A stretch of DNA of 64,000 nucleotides from an uncultured Bacteroides sp. (lineage in GTDB: Bacteria; Bacteroidota; Bacteroidia; Bacteroidales; Bacteroidaceae), in contig NZ_CAUFUE010000015.1 in NCBI RefSeq assembly GCF_959029255.1, forward strand, positions 48,823 through 112,822, read 5' to 3'. A model generated the notes under the pieces. That model searched no databases. It was not told the origin of the DNA and saw only the letters and a program-made list of their open reading frames with translations. How positions within the stretch are numbered: the stretch's first letter is position 1; every line of letters begins with the position of its first letter. Shown in pieces: positions 1 to 8,297 of the stretch. The position numbers and the translations under genes were made by a program.

Positions 1-394
1 TTATTTCCTGAAGAAACATTTTGGGGATAAAGATAACCTGATTACTCCGATGAAACCGTTGGAAATGGAAGCGAAAGAGTCTGATTTGGCCGCTTTGTTC
101 TGTAAAGATACCTTCAAGGAAGACTATAAGATATTGAATTGCGAGATACGTAAGTTGGGTTATAACATCCCTCCTTTGGTGAATGCTTATATGAGTCTTA
201 GCCCCACTATGCGTATGTTCGGGACTGCCATTAACTATGGCTTTGGTGATGTGGAGGAAACGGGTATCCTGATTGCGGTGGACGAGATACTGGCAGATAA
301 GCGTGTCCGTCACATCCAGTCTTTTATAGAAAGTGAACCGGAAGCCTGCAAACTAACTTCCGGTGCAAATAAAATCTTCTATCCGAGCAGATAG
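1..394 (+). CDS. C-terminal part of GNAT/hemolysin-like acyltransferase (partial)
   Basis: This open frame enters from before the window (codons run from base 2) and ends at a stop at 394, so only about 130 C-terminal residues are visible. The segment with IPPLVNAYMSLSPTMRMFGT and VEETGI resembles the tail of Bacteroides hemolysin/OlsB-type acyltransferases, which put acyl chains on amino-acid lipids or act as GNAT-fold enzymes. The internal ATG at 50 is not a real start because the frame is open upstream of it. The gene converges on dgt with an 18-base gap and no obvious terminator. The family call rests on the tail only; the active-site part lies outside the window. Confidence 0.55.
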   Translation, partial: YFLKKHFGDKDNLITPMKPLEMEAKESDLAALFCKDTFKEDYKILNCEIRKLGYNIPPLVNAYMSLSPTMRMFGTAINYGFGDVEETGILIAVDEILADKRVRHIQSFIESEPEACKLTSGANKIFYPSR

Positions 395-412
395 GTTGGA
401 TGGGCAGACAGG

Positions 413-1738
413 TTAAACGGCCGGAAGGCTGTTCCCGTTGATTTTCCTGTAAAGGTCGAGCGCAAAGACATCCGTCATGCCGGAAATATAATCCAATACC
501 GCCTGTATTCTTTCGTAGAGTACGGGCGCTTTTATGTTATATTGTCCCGACACACGGTTGATGAGCAGTTGCGAATACGCTTTTTCCGGAGAACGTACGG
601 CTTCAATCATCAGGTCGAGCAAGGTGCTGATGATGCGGAAACCCGCCAGCTCAATGTCCAGTACATCGCGCGAACGGTAAATCTTCTGCAAAGAAACATC
701 TGCGCAATGTTTGTAAGCGGAAGCGGGCAAATCGGAAATGTGTTTAATCAGACTCCCTTTGAAATCTCCTTCCAGAATTTTTGTTTCGTTGTCCAAGAAG
801 GCTTGGGTGCACTCCCGAATCAGCAACCCGATGACACAAGAACGCAGATATCCGATTTGTTCGTTTACGTCGCTGACAATCTCCAGTGTCTTCAACATGT
901 GCGATTTCCGTTCTTCGGGGAAATAGGAAAGAAGTAAATCCTGCGTTTCACGCGTGGTGAGTATCTTCAGCTTGTGTGCGTCTTCAATATCCATCATCTG
1001 GTAGCAGATGTCGTCCGCAGCTTCCACCAGATAAACCAATGGGTGCCGGGCATATTCCAAAGGACAGTCGTTCAACTTCTTCATGCCCAGTTCCTCGGCT
1101 ATCTGCCGGAAACTGCCCTCCTCTGTCGTAAAGAAACCGAACTTGGACTTTTTTCCCGCAAGGCTCGATGAAAAGGGATATTTTACGATACTTGCCAAGG
1201 TAGAATAGGTCAAAACAAACCCTCCTTTTCTCCGTCCTTCAAACTGGTGGGTGAGCAGGCGGAAGGCATTGGCGTTTCCTTCAAAGTGGGTCAGGTCTTC
1301 CCATTGTTCCGCAGTCAGGTCTTTTTTCAGTAGCGTGCCTTTCCCTTCGGAGAAGAAAGTAGAAATAGCACGTTCACCGGAATGCCCGAAGGGTGGGTTG
1401 CCCAAATCATGAGCCAGGCAAGCGGCGGATACGATAGACCCTATTTCCGGCAAGTAAGAATTTTGAAGTTCCGGTCGTTGCGCAAGGATGGCTTTGGCTA
1501 CATCATTGCCCAGCGAACGGCCTACGCAAGATACTTCCAGGCTATGCGTCAATCGGTTATGTACGAAAATACTACCGGGCAGAGGAAATACCTGTGTCTT
1601 ATTCTGTAATCTTCTGAAGGGAGCAGAAAAGACAAGCCGGTCATAATCACGTTGGAACTCAGAGCGGTTTTCGCGCCGTTCTTCATGAAATTCTTCCAAA
1701 CCGAAACGTTTGGCGGAGATGAGGGTGGTCCAATCCAT
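413..1738 (-). CDS. dgt: Deoxyguanosinetriphosphate triphosphohydrolase (dGTPase)
   Basis: This is an HD-domain enzyme that hydrolyses dGTP (often other dNTPs too) to the deoxynucleoside and tripolyphosphate, controlling dNTP pools in the cytoplasm. The N-terminus has the family pattern RDYDRLVFSAPFRRLQNKTQ, then the metal-binding RLTHSLEV histidine (about residue 65) and AHDLGNPPFGHSGE (about 109-122) with the HD pair. The 441-residue length is normal for the type. A GTG one codon upstream (1741) could also be the start; ATG at 1738 is preferred. It is divergent from dut, another nucleotide-pool enzyme, and the shared intergenic region ends in two arms of a perfect inverted repeat. Confidence 0.93.
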   Translation of the reverse strand: MDWTTLISAKRFGLEEFHEERRENRSEFQRDYDRLVFSAPFRRLQNKTQVFPLPGSIFVHNRLTHSLEVSCVGRSLGNDVAKAILAQRPELQNSYLPEIGSIVSAACLAHDLGNPPFGHSGERAISTFFSEGKGTLLKKDLTAEQWEDLTHFEGNANAFRLLTHQFEGRRKGGFVLTYSTLASIVKYPFSSSLAGKKSKFGFFTTEEGSFRQIAEELGMKKLNDCPLEYARHPLVYLVEAADDICYQMMDIEDAHKLKILTTRETQDLLLSYFPEERKSHMLKTLEIVSDVNEQIGYLRSCVIGLLIRECTQAFLDNETKILEGDFKGSLIKHISDLPASAYKHCADVSLQKIYRSRDVLDIELAGFRIISTLLDLMIEAVRSPEKAYSQLLINRVSGQYNIKAPVLYERIQAVLDYISGMTDVFALDLYRKINGNSLPAV

Positions 1739-1744
1739 CACTTT

Positions 1745-1957
1745 ATTTACGATTTTACGATGTACGATTTACGATTGAAATTACTGTTGTAACAGCTTCG
1801 TTTCTCATTATTTAACTGCAAATGTATCACTATTTACTTCAAAATCCGTAATTTCGCCCGTTAAATAAGTGCTAATGTGCAATTATCATATAAATTAATT
1901 GTGATAATATGCTTAGTAAATAGAGTAATATTAATCGTACATCGTAAAATCGTAAAT
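1745..1957. repeat. Inverted repeat pair flanking the dgt-dut intergenic region
   Basis: A 25-base arm at 1745-1769 is the exact reverse complement of 1933-1957. Each arm is built of short ATCGTA-like iterations and lies next to the start codon of the divergent gene beside it (dgt on the left, dut on the right). Promoters lie between the arms. This resembles the other short-iteration inverted repeats at 48705-48798 and 61691-61800. Confidence 0.85.
1819..1826 (-). promoter_or_regulatory. Candidate Bacteroides -7 box for dgt
   Basis: The minus strand reads TACATTTG, a match to the Bacteroides sigma-ABfr -7 consensus TAnnTTTG, about 80 bases upstream of the dgt start. No well-spaced -33 TTTG was found, so this is only a candidate. 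Confidence 0.4.
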
Positions 1958-1964
1958 CATAATC

Positions 1965-2396
1965 ATGAACGTTCAGATTATCAATAAATCAAAGCATCCG
2001 CTACCCGCCTATGCAACTGAATTGTCCGCCGGTATGGATCTCCGTGCCAATCTTTCCGAGCCCATTTCCCTGCAACCGATGCAGCGCTGCCTGGTTCCTA
2101 CGGGACTGTACATCGCGTTACCCGCAGGCTATGAAGCACAAGTCCGTCCGCGTAGCGGGTTGGCTATCAAGAAAGGAGTTACCGTTCTTAATTCACCGGG
2201 AACGATTGATGCCGATTACCGGGGTGAAATTTGCATCATTCTGGTAAATCTTTCTTCGGAAACCTTTGTGATTGAAGACGGGGAACGCATTGCCCAGATG
2301 GTCATAGCCCGCCATGAACAACCTATCTTGCTGGAAGTTGAAGTGTTGGATGAAACAGAACGCGGTGCCGGTGGTTTCGGTCACACGGGTGTATAA
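1965..2396 (+). CDS. dut: dUTP diphosphatase (dUTPase)
   Basis: A trimeric cytoplasmic enzyme that converts dUTP to dUMP and pyrophosphate, keeping uracil out of DNA and supplying dTMP synthesis. All five family motifs are visible in order: AGMDLRA (1), RPRSGLA (2), GTIDADYRGE with the catalytic Asp/Tyr (3), GERIAQ (4) and the flexible C-terminal RGAGGFGHTG (5). The 143-residue length is typical. It is the first gene of a plus-strand operon; the TPR lipoprotein starts 11 bases after its stop. It faces dgt, pairing two nucleotide-pool genes head to head. Confidence 0.96.
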   Translation: MNVQIINKSKHPLPAYATELSAGMDLRANLSEPISLQPMQRCLVPTGLYIALPAGYEAQVRPRSGLAIKKGVTVLNSPGTIDADYRGEICIILVNLSSETFVIEDGERIAQMVIARHEQPILLEVEVLDETERGAGGFGHTGV

Positions 2397-2407
2397 GGAA
2401 GTTTTAA

Positions 2408-4165
2408 ATGAAAAATAGAAGAATTCTAACTATCGCATGCTTACTGGTCTGTATCCTGTTTGCTTCTTGCGGAACTTCCCGCAGGGGAGTCAAAGGTCAA
2501 TCGGCGGATGTGGCTGTGGAGCTTACTCCCGAGCAGCAACGTAAGTACGATTATTTCTTTCTGGAAGCTGCCCGGTTGAAAATCCAGAAAGAATATGCCG
2601 CTGCTTTTAATTTGCTTCAGCATTGCCTGACCATCAACCCGAATGCTTCGTCGGCTTTATATGAGTTGGCACAGTATTATATCTACCTGAAACAGGTGCC
2701 GCAAGGTCAGGCTGCTCTTGAAAAAGCGGTGGAGAACGATCCCGATAACTATTGGTACAGCCAGGGGTTGGCAAATCTTTATCAGCAGCAGAATGAGACG
2801 GAAAAGGCTAAAAAGTTGCTGGAGGGTATGGCTGCACGCTTTCCCGATAAGTTAGACCCGCTATATGCCTTGCTTGAAATTTATAATCAGGGAGAGGAAT
2901 ATGACAAAGTGATTGCCACTCTGAACCGCTTGGAGGAGAAGATGGGTAAGAACGAGCAGATAAGTATGGAGAAATTCCGTATCTATTTGCAGATGAAAGA
3001 TAACAAGAATGCTTTCAACGAAATTGAAAGCCTGGTTGCCGAATACCCCATGGATACACGCTATCAGGTTGTCTTGGGTGATGTTTATCTGCAAAATGGA
3101 AAGAAAGAGGAAGCCTATAACCTCTATCGGAAAGTGCTGGATGCAGAACCTGATAATGCGATGGCTATGTATTCGCTGGCTTCTTATTACGATGCTACCG
3201 GGCAAAAGGAACTCTACCAGCAACAGTTGGACACTTTATTGCTGAACAAAAAAGTGGCTCCGGATACAAAGTTGAACGTAATGCGCCAATTCATCATTCA
3301 GAATGAACAGGAGAGTAAAGACAGTACTTTGGTTATTAATCTTTTCAACCGTATTTTGGAGCAAGAACCTGACGACGCGCAACTGCCGATGCTGTATGCC
3401 CAATATCTCCTTTCCAAAGGAATGAACAAAGAGTCATTACCCGTTTTACGTCAAGTGTTGGAGATTGAACCGACCAATACCGCCGCCCGGATGATGCTGC
3501 TTGGTGAAGCGGTACGTAAGGAAGACTATACCGATGTTATCGGTTTGTGCGAAGCGGGGATTGAAGCCAATCCTGACATGCTGGAGTTCTATTTCTATCT
3601 GGCTATCGCCTATAATCAGGCGGAACGGACGGATGATGTCATTGCCGTTTGCCAAAAGGCGTTGACGCACGTGACGGATAATAGTAAGAAAGAGGTAGTA
3701 TCGGACTTCTACTCTATTTTGGGCGATGCCTATCATACCAAAGACTTAAACAAAGAAGCCTACGCGGCTTATGATTCTGCGTTGGTTTATAATTCTTCGA
3801 ATATCGGAGCGCTGAACAATTATGCCTATTATCTTTCGGTTGAGCGTCGTGACTTGGATAAAGCCGAGGAAATGAGTTATAAAACGGTAAAGGCCGACCC
3901 TAAAAACTCCACTTACCTGGATACATACGCCTGGATACTCTTTGAAAAAGGCAACTATGCCGAAGCCCGTCTTTATATAGACGAAGCGATGAAGAATGAT
4001 GAGACGAAAAGTGATGTCATTGTGGAGCATTGCGGTGATATCTACTATATGACGGGTGATGTGGACGGTGCGCTGAAATATTGGAAACAAGCTCTTGAAA
4101 TGGGCAGCAAGTCCAAGACAATTAAACAGAAAATACAGAAAAAGAAATTTATTATGGGTGATTAA
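2408..4165 (+). CDS. TPR-repeat lipoprotein
   Basis: A 585-residue protein with a lipoprotein signal (residues 1-21, lipobox LFASC) followed by tetratricopeptide repeats along almost its whole length, with recurring patterns such as ALYELAQYY, AMYSLASYY and ALNNYAYYLS. TPR arrays are helical protein-binding scaffolds, so it probably works as an envelope-anchored adaptor. It sits between dut and a DUF4292 lipoprotein, in the same operon as EnvC, which suggests a role in envelope or peptidoglycan assembly. No enzymatic motif is seen. Partner and function are unknown. Confidence 0.85.
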   Translation: MKNRRILTIACLLVCILFASCGTSRRGVKGQSADVAVELTPEQQRKYDYFFLEAARLKIQKEYAAAFNLLQHCLTINPNASSALYELAQYYIYLKQVPQGQAALEKAVENDPDNYWYSQGLANLYQQQNETEKAKKLLEGMAARFPDKLDPLYALLEIYNQGEEYDKVIATLNRLEEKMGKNEQISMEKFRIYLQMKDNKNAFNEIESLVAEYPMDTRYQVVLGDVYLQNGKKEEAYNLYRKVLDAEPDNAMAMYSLASYYDATGQKELYQQQLDTLLLNKKVAPDTKLNVMRQFIIQNEQESKDSTLVINLFNRILEQEPDDAQLPMLYAQYLLSKGMNKESLPVLRQVLEIEPTNTAARMMLLGEAVRKEDYTDVIGLCEAGIEANPDMLEFYFYLAIAYNQAERTDDVIAVCQKALTHVTDNSKKEVVSDFYSILGDAYHTKDLNKEAYAAYDSALVYNSSNIGALNNYAYYLSVERRDLDKAEEMSYKTVKADPKNSTYLDTYAWILFEKGNYAEARLYIDEAMKNDETKSDVIVEHCGDIYYMTGDVDGALKYWKQALEMGSKSKTIKQKIQKKKFIMGD

Positions 4166-4190
4166 TCGCAGTTAATCAATTCATGTTTTA

Positions 4191-4772
4191 ATGATTAAGA
4201 TAATGAGACAAAATAATATTTATGCATCGGTTCTCTTTTTACTGTTGGCGGTGTGTTTAGCGGGGTGTAAAACTACCCGTAAAGCGGAAACTTCCGTATT
4301 GCCGGGAACCCGCTATCTCTCTTCCAAGGTAAAGTTGACCGTTCCCACAAAAGAAGCTGTCTTTACCGTGAACGGGACGATGAAATTGATAAGCGGCGAA
4401 CTCATGCAACTTTCTTTCCAAATGCCGATTATCCGTACGGAAGTTGCCCGCCTGGAGGTGACGCCGGAAACCATACTGCTGATAGACCGCATGGGTAAAC
4501 GCTATGTGAGGGCCACCCGGAAAGAACTGAAAGATGTCTTACCCAAGAAGGCTGACTTTGCCCATTTGGAGAAGATACTTTTCGAGGCGGCTAAGCCCAA
4601 TGGGAAGAAAGCGCTCAGTGGCAAGGAATTGGGCATTCCCTCCCTTGAAAAAGGTAAAATAGAGTTATCTAATTTCTCTGAAAATAAATTCTCCTTGGCT
4701 CCTACGCAAGTGTCCCCCAAATACACCCAAGTAGAGTTAAGTGAAATATTAGAAATGCTGATGAGCTTATGA
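4191..4772 (+). CDS. DUF4292-family lipoprotein
   Basis: A 193-residue lipoprotein with the signal segment SVLFLLLAVCLAGC and a body rich in beta strands. It resembles Bacteroidetes DUF4292 proteins, small lipoproteins found beside EnvC-type genes and possibly similar in fold to LolA/LolB-like lipid carriers; that last point is inference. Translation could start at 4191 or at the ATG at 4203, as both leave a good signal peptide. Its end overlaps the EnvC start by four bases, which indicates translational coupling. The conserved dut-TPR-DUF4292-EnvC order suggests an envelope-maintenance unit. Confidence 0.75.
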   Translation: MIKIMRQNNIYASVLFLLLAVCLAGCKTTRKAETSVLPGTRYLSSKVKLTVPTKEAVFTVNGTMKLISGELMQLSFQMPIIRTEVARLEVTPETILLIDRMGKRYVRATRKELKDVLPKKADFAHLEKILFEAAKPNGKKALSGKELGIPSLEKGKIELSNFSENKFSLAPTQVSPKYTQVELSEILEMLMSL

Positions 4773-6073
4773 GACGTTTGCTTTGTATTTTAAGTTGTTG
4801 TTTCTGTCTTGTTCTTCCACTTCTGGCGCAGTCCAATAAACTGATAAAGGAACTGGAGAACAAACGCGGTGCCCTGCAAAAGCAGATTGCCGAGTCGGAA
4901 ACACTTCTGAAAACTACAAAGAAAACGGTAGGCAGCCAGTTGAACGGACTTGCCGCGTTGACCGGGCAAATTGAAGAACGCAAACGTTACATCCTTACCA
5001 TCAATAGTGATATGGAGTCCATTAATCGTGAGTTGGGCTCTTTGGAACGCCAGTTGGGGCGCTTGCAACGTGACTTGAGGGATAAGAAGAAAAAATATGA
5101 ATCCTCCGTACAGTATCTTTATAAGAACCGATCCATTGAAGAAAAGCTGATGTTTATCTTCTCGGCAGAGAGCCTGGCGCAGACCTATCGCCGACTGCGT
5201 TATGTACGCGAATATGCCACTTATCAACGTTTGCAAGGTGAAGAAGTGCTCAAGAAACAAGAGCAGGTAAACCGCAAGAAGACTGAGTTGCGGCAAGTTA
5301 AAGCCGCTAAAGAAGGTTTGCTGAAAGAACGTGAGGCTGAAAAAGCGAAGCTCGAGGCTCAGGAAAAGGAAAAGCGTGCCTTGCTTGCCGACCTTCAGAA
5401 AAAACAGCGCGGCATACAAAACGAACTGGCGAAGAAACGCCGGGAGGCTACCCAACTTAATAATCGCATTGACCGCCTGATAGCCGAAGAAATAGAAAAG
5501 GCCCGCAAGCGTGCCGAAGAAGAAGCGCGTCGTGAAGCGGCTGCACGTAAAAAGGAGGGAGCGAAAAACGGACAATCGGCCCCTGCAACTACTTCTTCAA
5601 AGACTAAAGCTGCTCCTTTGGATGCTTATGCCATGAGTAAAGCCGATCGCGAATTGTCGGGTAACTTTGTTAATAACCGTGGTAAACTTCCCATGCCTAT
5701 CAGTGGCCCTTATATTATTACCAGTCACTACGGACAGTATTCGGTAGAGGGGCTTCGCAACGTCAAGTTGGATAATAAAGGGATTGATATCCAGGGTAAG
5801 CCCGGAGCTCAAGCTCGTGCCATCTTTGATGGAAAAGTAGCCGCTGTCTTTAAACTGAACGGCCTGTTTAATATCCTCATTCGCCACGGTGCCTACATCT
5901 CCGTATATTGCAATCTGGCTTCCGCTTCTGTAAAACAAGGAGATACGGTGACTACCAAGCAGAATATCGGCCAGGTGTTTTCCGACGGAGCCGATGCCGG
6001 GCGCACTGTACTTCACTTCCAATTGCGTAAGGAAAAGGAAAAGCTAAATCCGGAACCTTGGTTGAACAGATAA
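4769..6073 (+). CDS. EnvC-like murein hydrolase activator (degenerate LytM domain)
   Basis: Signal peptide (about 1-20), a long charged coiled coil (about 20-255), a linker, and a C-terminal LytM/M23-like domain (about 305-430). In active M23 enzymes zinc is held by H-x3-D and H-x-H. Here the usual H-x-G-x-D region reads NKGIDI (Asp near 340 but no His), the YAHL-type segment is SVYCNL, and the H-x-H motif reads VLHFQL with one His (H416). The zinc site is therefore broken, as in E. coli EnvC, which activates amidases instead of cutting peptidoglycan. Last gene of the dut operon; its role in cell separation is inferred. Confidence 0.85.
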   Translation: MRRLLCILSCCFCLVLPLLAQSNKLIKELENKRGALQKQIAESETLLKTTKKTVGSQLNGLAALTGQIEERKRYILTINSDMESINRELGSLERQLGRLQRDLRDKKKKYESSVQYLYKNRSIEEKLMFIFSAESLAQTYRRLRYVREYATYQRLQGEEVLKKQEQVNRKKTELRQVKAAKEGLLKEREAEKAKLEAQEKEKRALLADLQKKQRGIQNELAKKRREATQLNNRIDRLIAEEIEKARKRAEEEARREAAARKKEGAKNGQSAPATTSSKTKAAPLDAYAMSKADRELSGNFVNNRGKLPMPISGPYIITSHYGQYSVEGLRNVKLDNKGIDIQGKPGAQARAIFDGKVAAVFKLNGLFNILIRHGAYISVYCNLASASVKQGDTVTTKQNIGQVFSDGADAGRTVLHFQLRKEKEKLNPEPWLNR

Positions 6074-6080
6074 TGAAAAT

Positions 6081-6272
6081 ATAGCGAACCGATTGAGGAC
6101 AAGAGAAGGTATACATGGTATAGGCTCTATTTTTTTTGAGTTTAATCTGGAAACAGGAAAAACAAGTGCTTATCTACCATTTGTGAGGTCGAAAACTATA
6201 GGACAATCAAGTGTGGCGCTAAATCATCCATGTGATTATATCAATGAAACAATGGATTTAGATATTTCTTAA
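6081..6272 (+). pseudogene. Possible gene-tail remnant downstream of envC
   Basis: Frame 6081-6272 is open for about 63 codons and ends at TAA, but has no in-frame ATG near its beginning. It encodes a plausible protein-like tail containing LETGKTSAYLPFVRSKT. It is AT-rich like the island that follows, so it may be the 3-prime end of a lost gene, perhaps marking the left edge of the island. The rest of 6074-6316 shows nothing else recognisable. Confidence 0.25.
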
Positions 6273-6316
6273 TGGATAAAGATTAGTAAGAGGGTTATAT
6301 GTCTTTTTAAGTATTT

Positions 6317-7492
6317 TTGAACATGGTGAATGTATTATTACTATTACTTGCGTTTATTGCGTGTGTTGGATGTGTTGATTCTAAAATAAATCAGGTTCGG
6401 AATGAAGTATCTGATATTATTATAGATCCCGACCAAGTAAGTTTTGATTTAGATATATCAGATATTCTAGTCGATTCTATTGAAATTATTAAATTGGAGA
6501 CTAATGATAATTGCTTGATAGGAAAAATCGGGAAAATTTCGTTTACAGATCAGTACATTTTAGTTTCTGACCCTGATGTCGCTCGTAAATTGTATATGTT
6601 TGATAAATCCGGGAATTTTATTAAATGTATAGGACGAAATGGAAATGGTCCCGGAGAGTATGCTGTGTTTCGCAATTTTATTGTTGCCGGAGATACGGTT
6701 CTTATTCAAGATTATTATAAAGACAAATATTTGGTATACCGGATAAAAGATAAGTATTTTGCTGATGATATACATTATATTCCTAATCACCACTCTGCTG
6801 TGGCGTATCAGAATATTCTTTATTTGATATCTAATTATTTTTCTTCTAAATATGGTTGTTATAATATTTATCGGTTTGATATGGAAAAGTCCCGAATAGA
6901 GTTCGCTTTACCTTTTCCTGAAAAAATGGCTATATCGCAGAGAACATGGGCTGTGGAGCAACAAAGTTGCAGAGTAGGGCAACATTCTTTTGCTTTTTTC
7001 CCACTTAATGATACAATCTATGAGATAAACAAGGATATTATACAACCGGCTTACACATTAACCTTTTCAAAGAGAAACATTCCTCAGGATATTATTGAAA
7101 AAAATGATGGAAGTCAGTTGATGGATTATGCCTTTTCAAATGGATGTGTGAGAGGTCCTATCCATCTTCAACATTCAGATAAATGGATGTTGGGTACTTA
7201 TGTTGACGGCAAGCAATTCAGATATATGTTGATTGATAAGAATACAAGAGAGTACAAAATAGGTAAATTTCTAGGATTTAGAAAAGAAGGTGGATTGACC
7301 ATCCCGCATGTTTATTTAATGGAAGATAATTATTTTATATCTTGGTTGTCCGCCAACTTTCTGAAGATGTGGAGAAAGACATTGGATAGTGCCACGTTTA
7401 GTGATGAAAACAAGAGAAAAAACTGGATAAAGTTAATTGATGCAATGAAAGAAGATGACAATCCGGTTATTATAAGATGCAAAATAAAGTAG
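6317..7492 (+). CDS. 6-bladed beta-propeller lipoprotein
   Basis: A 391-residue lipoprotein (signal segment LLLLLAFIACVGC) of the Bacteroidetes 6-bladed beta-propeller/NHL-like group. The family signature is clear: VDSIEIIKLETND, then ILVSDPDVARKLYMFDKSGN and CIGRNGNGPGEY, which form the first blades. Members are usually secreted or outer-membrane anchored, occur in paralogous clusters and have no assigned activity. The gene is AT-rich compared with the upstream operon and starts the accessory island. A 31-codon membrane ORF follows two bases after its stop, echoing the beta-propeller plus thiol-lipoprotein pair at 10506-12566. Confidence 0.8.
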   Translation: MNMVNVLLLLLAFIACVGCVDSKINQVRNEVSDIIIDPDQVSFDLDISDILVDSIEIIKLETNDNCLIGKIGKISFTDQYILVSDPDVARKLYMFDKSGNFIKCIGRNGNGPGEYAVFRNFIVAGDTVLIQDYYKDKYLVYRIKDKYFADDIHYIPNHHSAVAYQNILYLISNYFSSKYGCYNIYRFDMEKSRIEFALPFPEKMAISQRTWAVEQQSCRVGQHSFAFFPLNDTIYEINKDIIQPAYTLTFSKRNIPQDIIEKNDGSQLMDYAFSNGCVRGPIHLQHSDKWMLGTYVDGKQFRYMLIDKNTREYKIGKFLGFRKEGGLTIPHVYLMEDNYFISWLSANFLKMWRKTLDSATFSDENKRKNWIKLIDAMKEDDNPVIIRCKIK

Positions 7493-7494
7493 AA

Positions 7495-7590
7495 ATGAAA
7501 GTTAATGATTTGTTGGCTCTAATTATTGTTTTACTTCTTGTTGGTTTTAATGTCTACCTCTATAGGCAAAATTGTCTTATGCTGATGTAG
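7495..7590 (+). CDS. 31-residue membrane micro-ORF (possibly truncated anchor)
   Basis: ATG at 7495 and TAG at 7588-7590 give a 31-residue peptide that is almost entirely one transmembrane helix (LLALIIVLLLVGFNVYLY) after a short MKVND start. It begins two bases after the beta-propeller stop, so it is probably cotranscribed. It looks like the N-terminal anchor of a periplasmic thiol/redoxin-type protein that has lost its body; a true micro-protein is the alternative. The repeat copy at 7671 and transposon debris lie just downstream, which favours truncation. Confidence 0.45.
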   Translation: MKVNDLLALIIVLLLVGFNVYLYRQNCLMLM

Positions 7591-7670
7591 GTAGACAAAT
7601 TTACTGATTAATAGAATGTGTAGTTATTATGCGAGAAAAGAATCAGTCTTACAGCATAGAGACTCCCTCA

Positions 7671-7854
7671 CCGTCCAGCCGGATGTGTCATCCGGCTGTT
7701 TGAATATTAGGATTTTCAAATCCGATTAAAATCAAATATCAAGAAATCTGATTTCCTGATAATTCAGAGCAGATGAATTAAACAAATAAGGAATAAGCGA
7801 ATTTGGAGATTCTAATATTCAAAAGCAACTGATGAAGAACATCCGCTGCGACGG
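7671..7854. repeat. 184-bp repeat element, copy 1
   Basis: This stretch matches 12575-12758 in the same orientation and at the same length, with about 10 differences in 184 bases. Both ends carry imperfect terminal inverted repeats: left CCGTCCAGCCGGATG, right (reverse complement) CCGTCGCAGCGGATG. Just inside the left end is a 10-base-pair hairpin, CAGCCGGATG-TGT-CATCCGGCTG. TTTGAATATTAG near the left is mirrored by CTAATATTCAAA near the right. There is no ORF and no clear target duplication. It abuts a truncated IS1380 transposase. It resembles a MITE-like or structured-RNA element. Confidence 0.85.
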
Positions 7855-7884
7855 GGTTTCACTGCATAAAATACTTTGTTTTAT

Positions 7885-8069
7885 GTACTCCACAGAGGTA
7901 TATTGACTATGCCGAGATAATTTCGCTATATTGATAACCTGTCAGTAAACTACGTATGCCCAGACGGGAATCTATTACCCGGTCAAGACCAATCGCTTAA
8001 ATTGGTTCATTGCATAAATATACCGCCAAAGCAGGTCATACTATCAGATTTTAATACTATTTTTGCCAT
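7885..8069 (-). pseudogene. N-terminal remnant of IS1380-family transposase
   Basis: Read on the minus strand from the ATG at 8069, the sequence encodes MAKIVLKSDSMTCFGGIFMQ. After a frame change and stops, it continues with GLDRVIDSRLGIRSLLTGYQ, YSEIISA and IYLCG. This matches the N-terminal pattern of Bacteroides IS1380-type transposases (MAKI..., FGGIF, IDS.LG.R, YQYSEI, Y.CGG). At least two frame or stop lesions are present and everything after about residue 60 is missing. The truncated end faces repeat copy 1. The remaining stretch to 8297 holds no other recognisable feature. Confidence 0.7.
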
Positions 8070-8297
8070 TGTATATCGTTTTATTTTGACAATACCAATA
8101 TAGGTGAAATATCTGATATATCCTAACCGATGAGTATCTTTTTAGAAAACAGTCGGTTAGATTTATTATAGTAACGTAATTTAGAGAAAAGTTGTGGATT
8201 TAAGGTTATACATGAAAGCAGTCGCATCTATATTGTGACATTATTAGGTGATATATGATTGTTTTGTTAATCCTGTAGCGTGAAAATCGTTGTATTT

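Noticed and set aside
4790..5575. 261-codon open frame antisense to envC
   Set aside because: It mirrors the Lys/Glu-rich coiled coil of envC, giving a Phe/Leu-rich low-complexity product; no family motif or independent signals.
7495..8297. Complete insertion sequence in the gap
   Set aside because: Only an N-terminal transposase remnant is readable and no matching terminal repeats of an IS1380 element were found around it.
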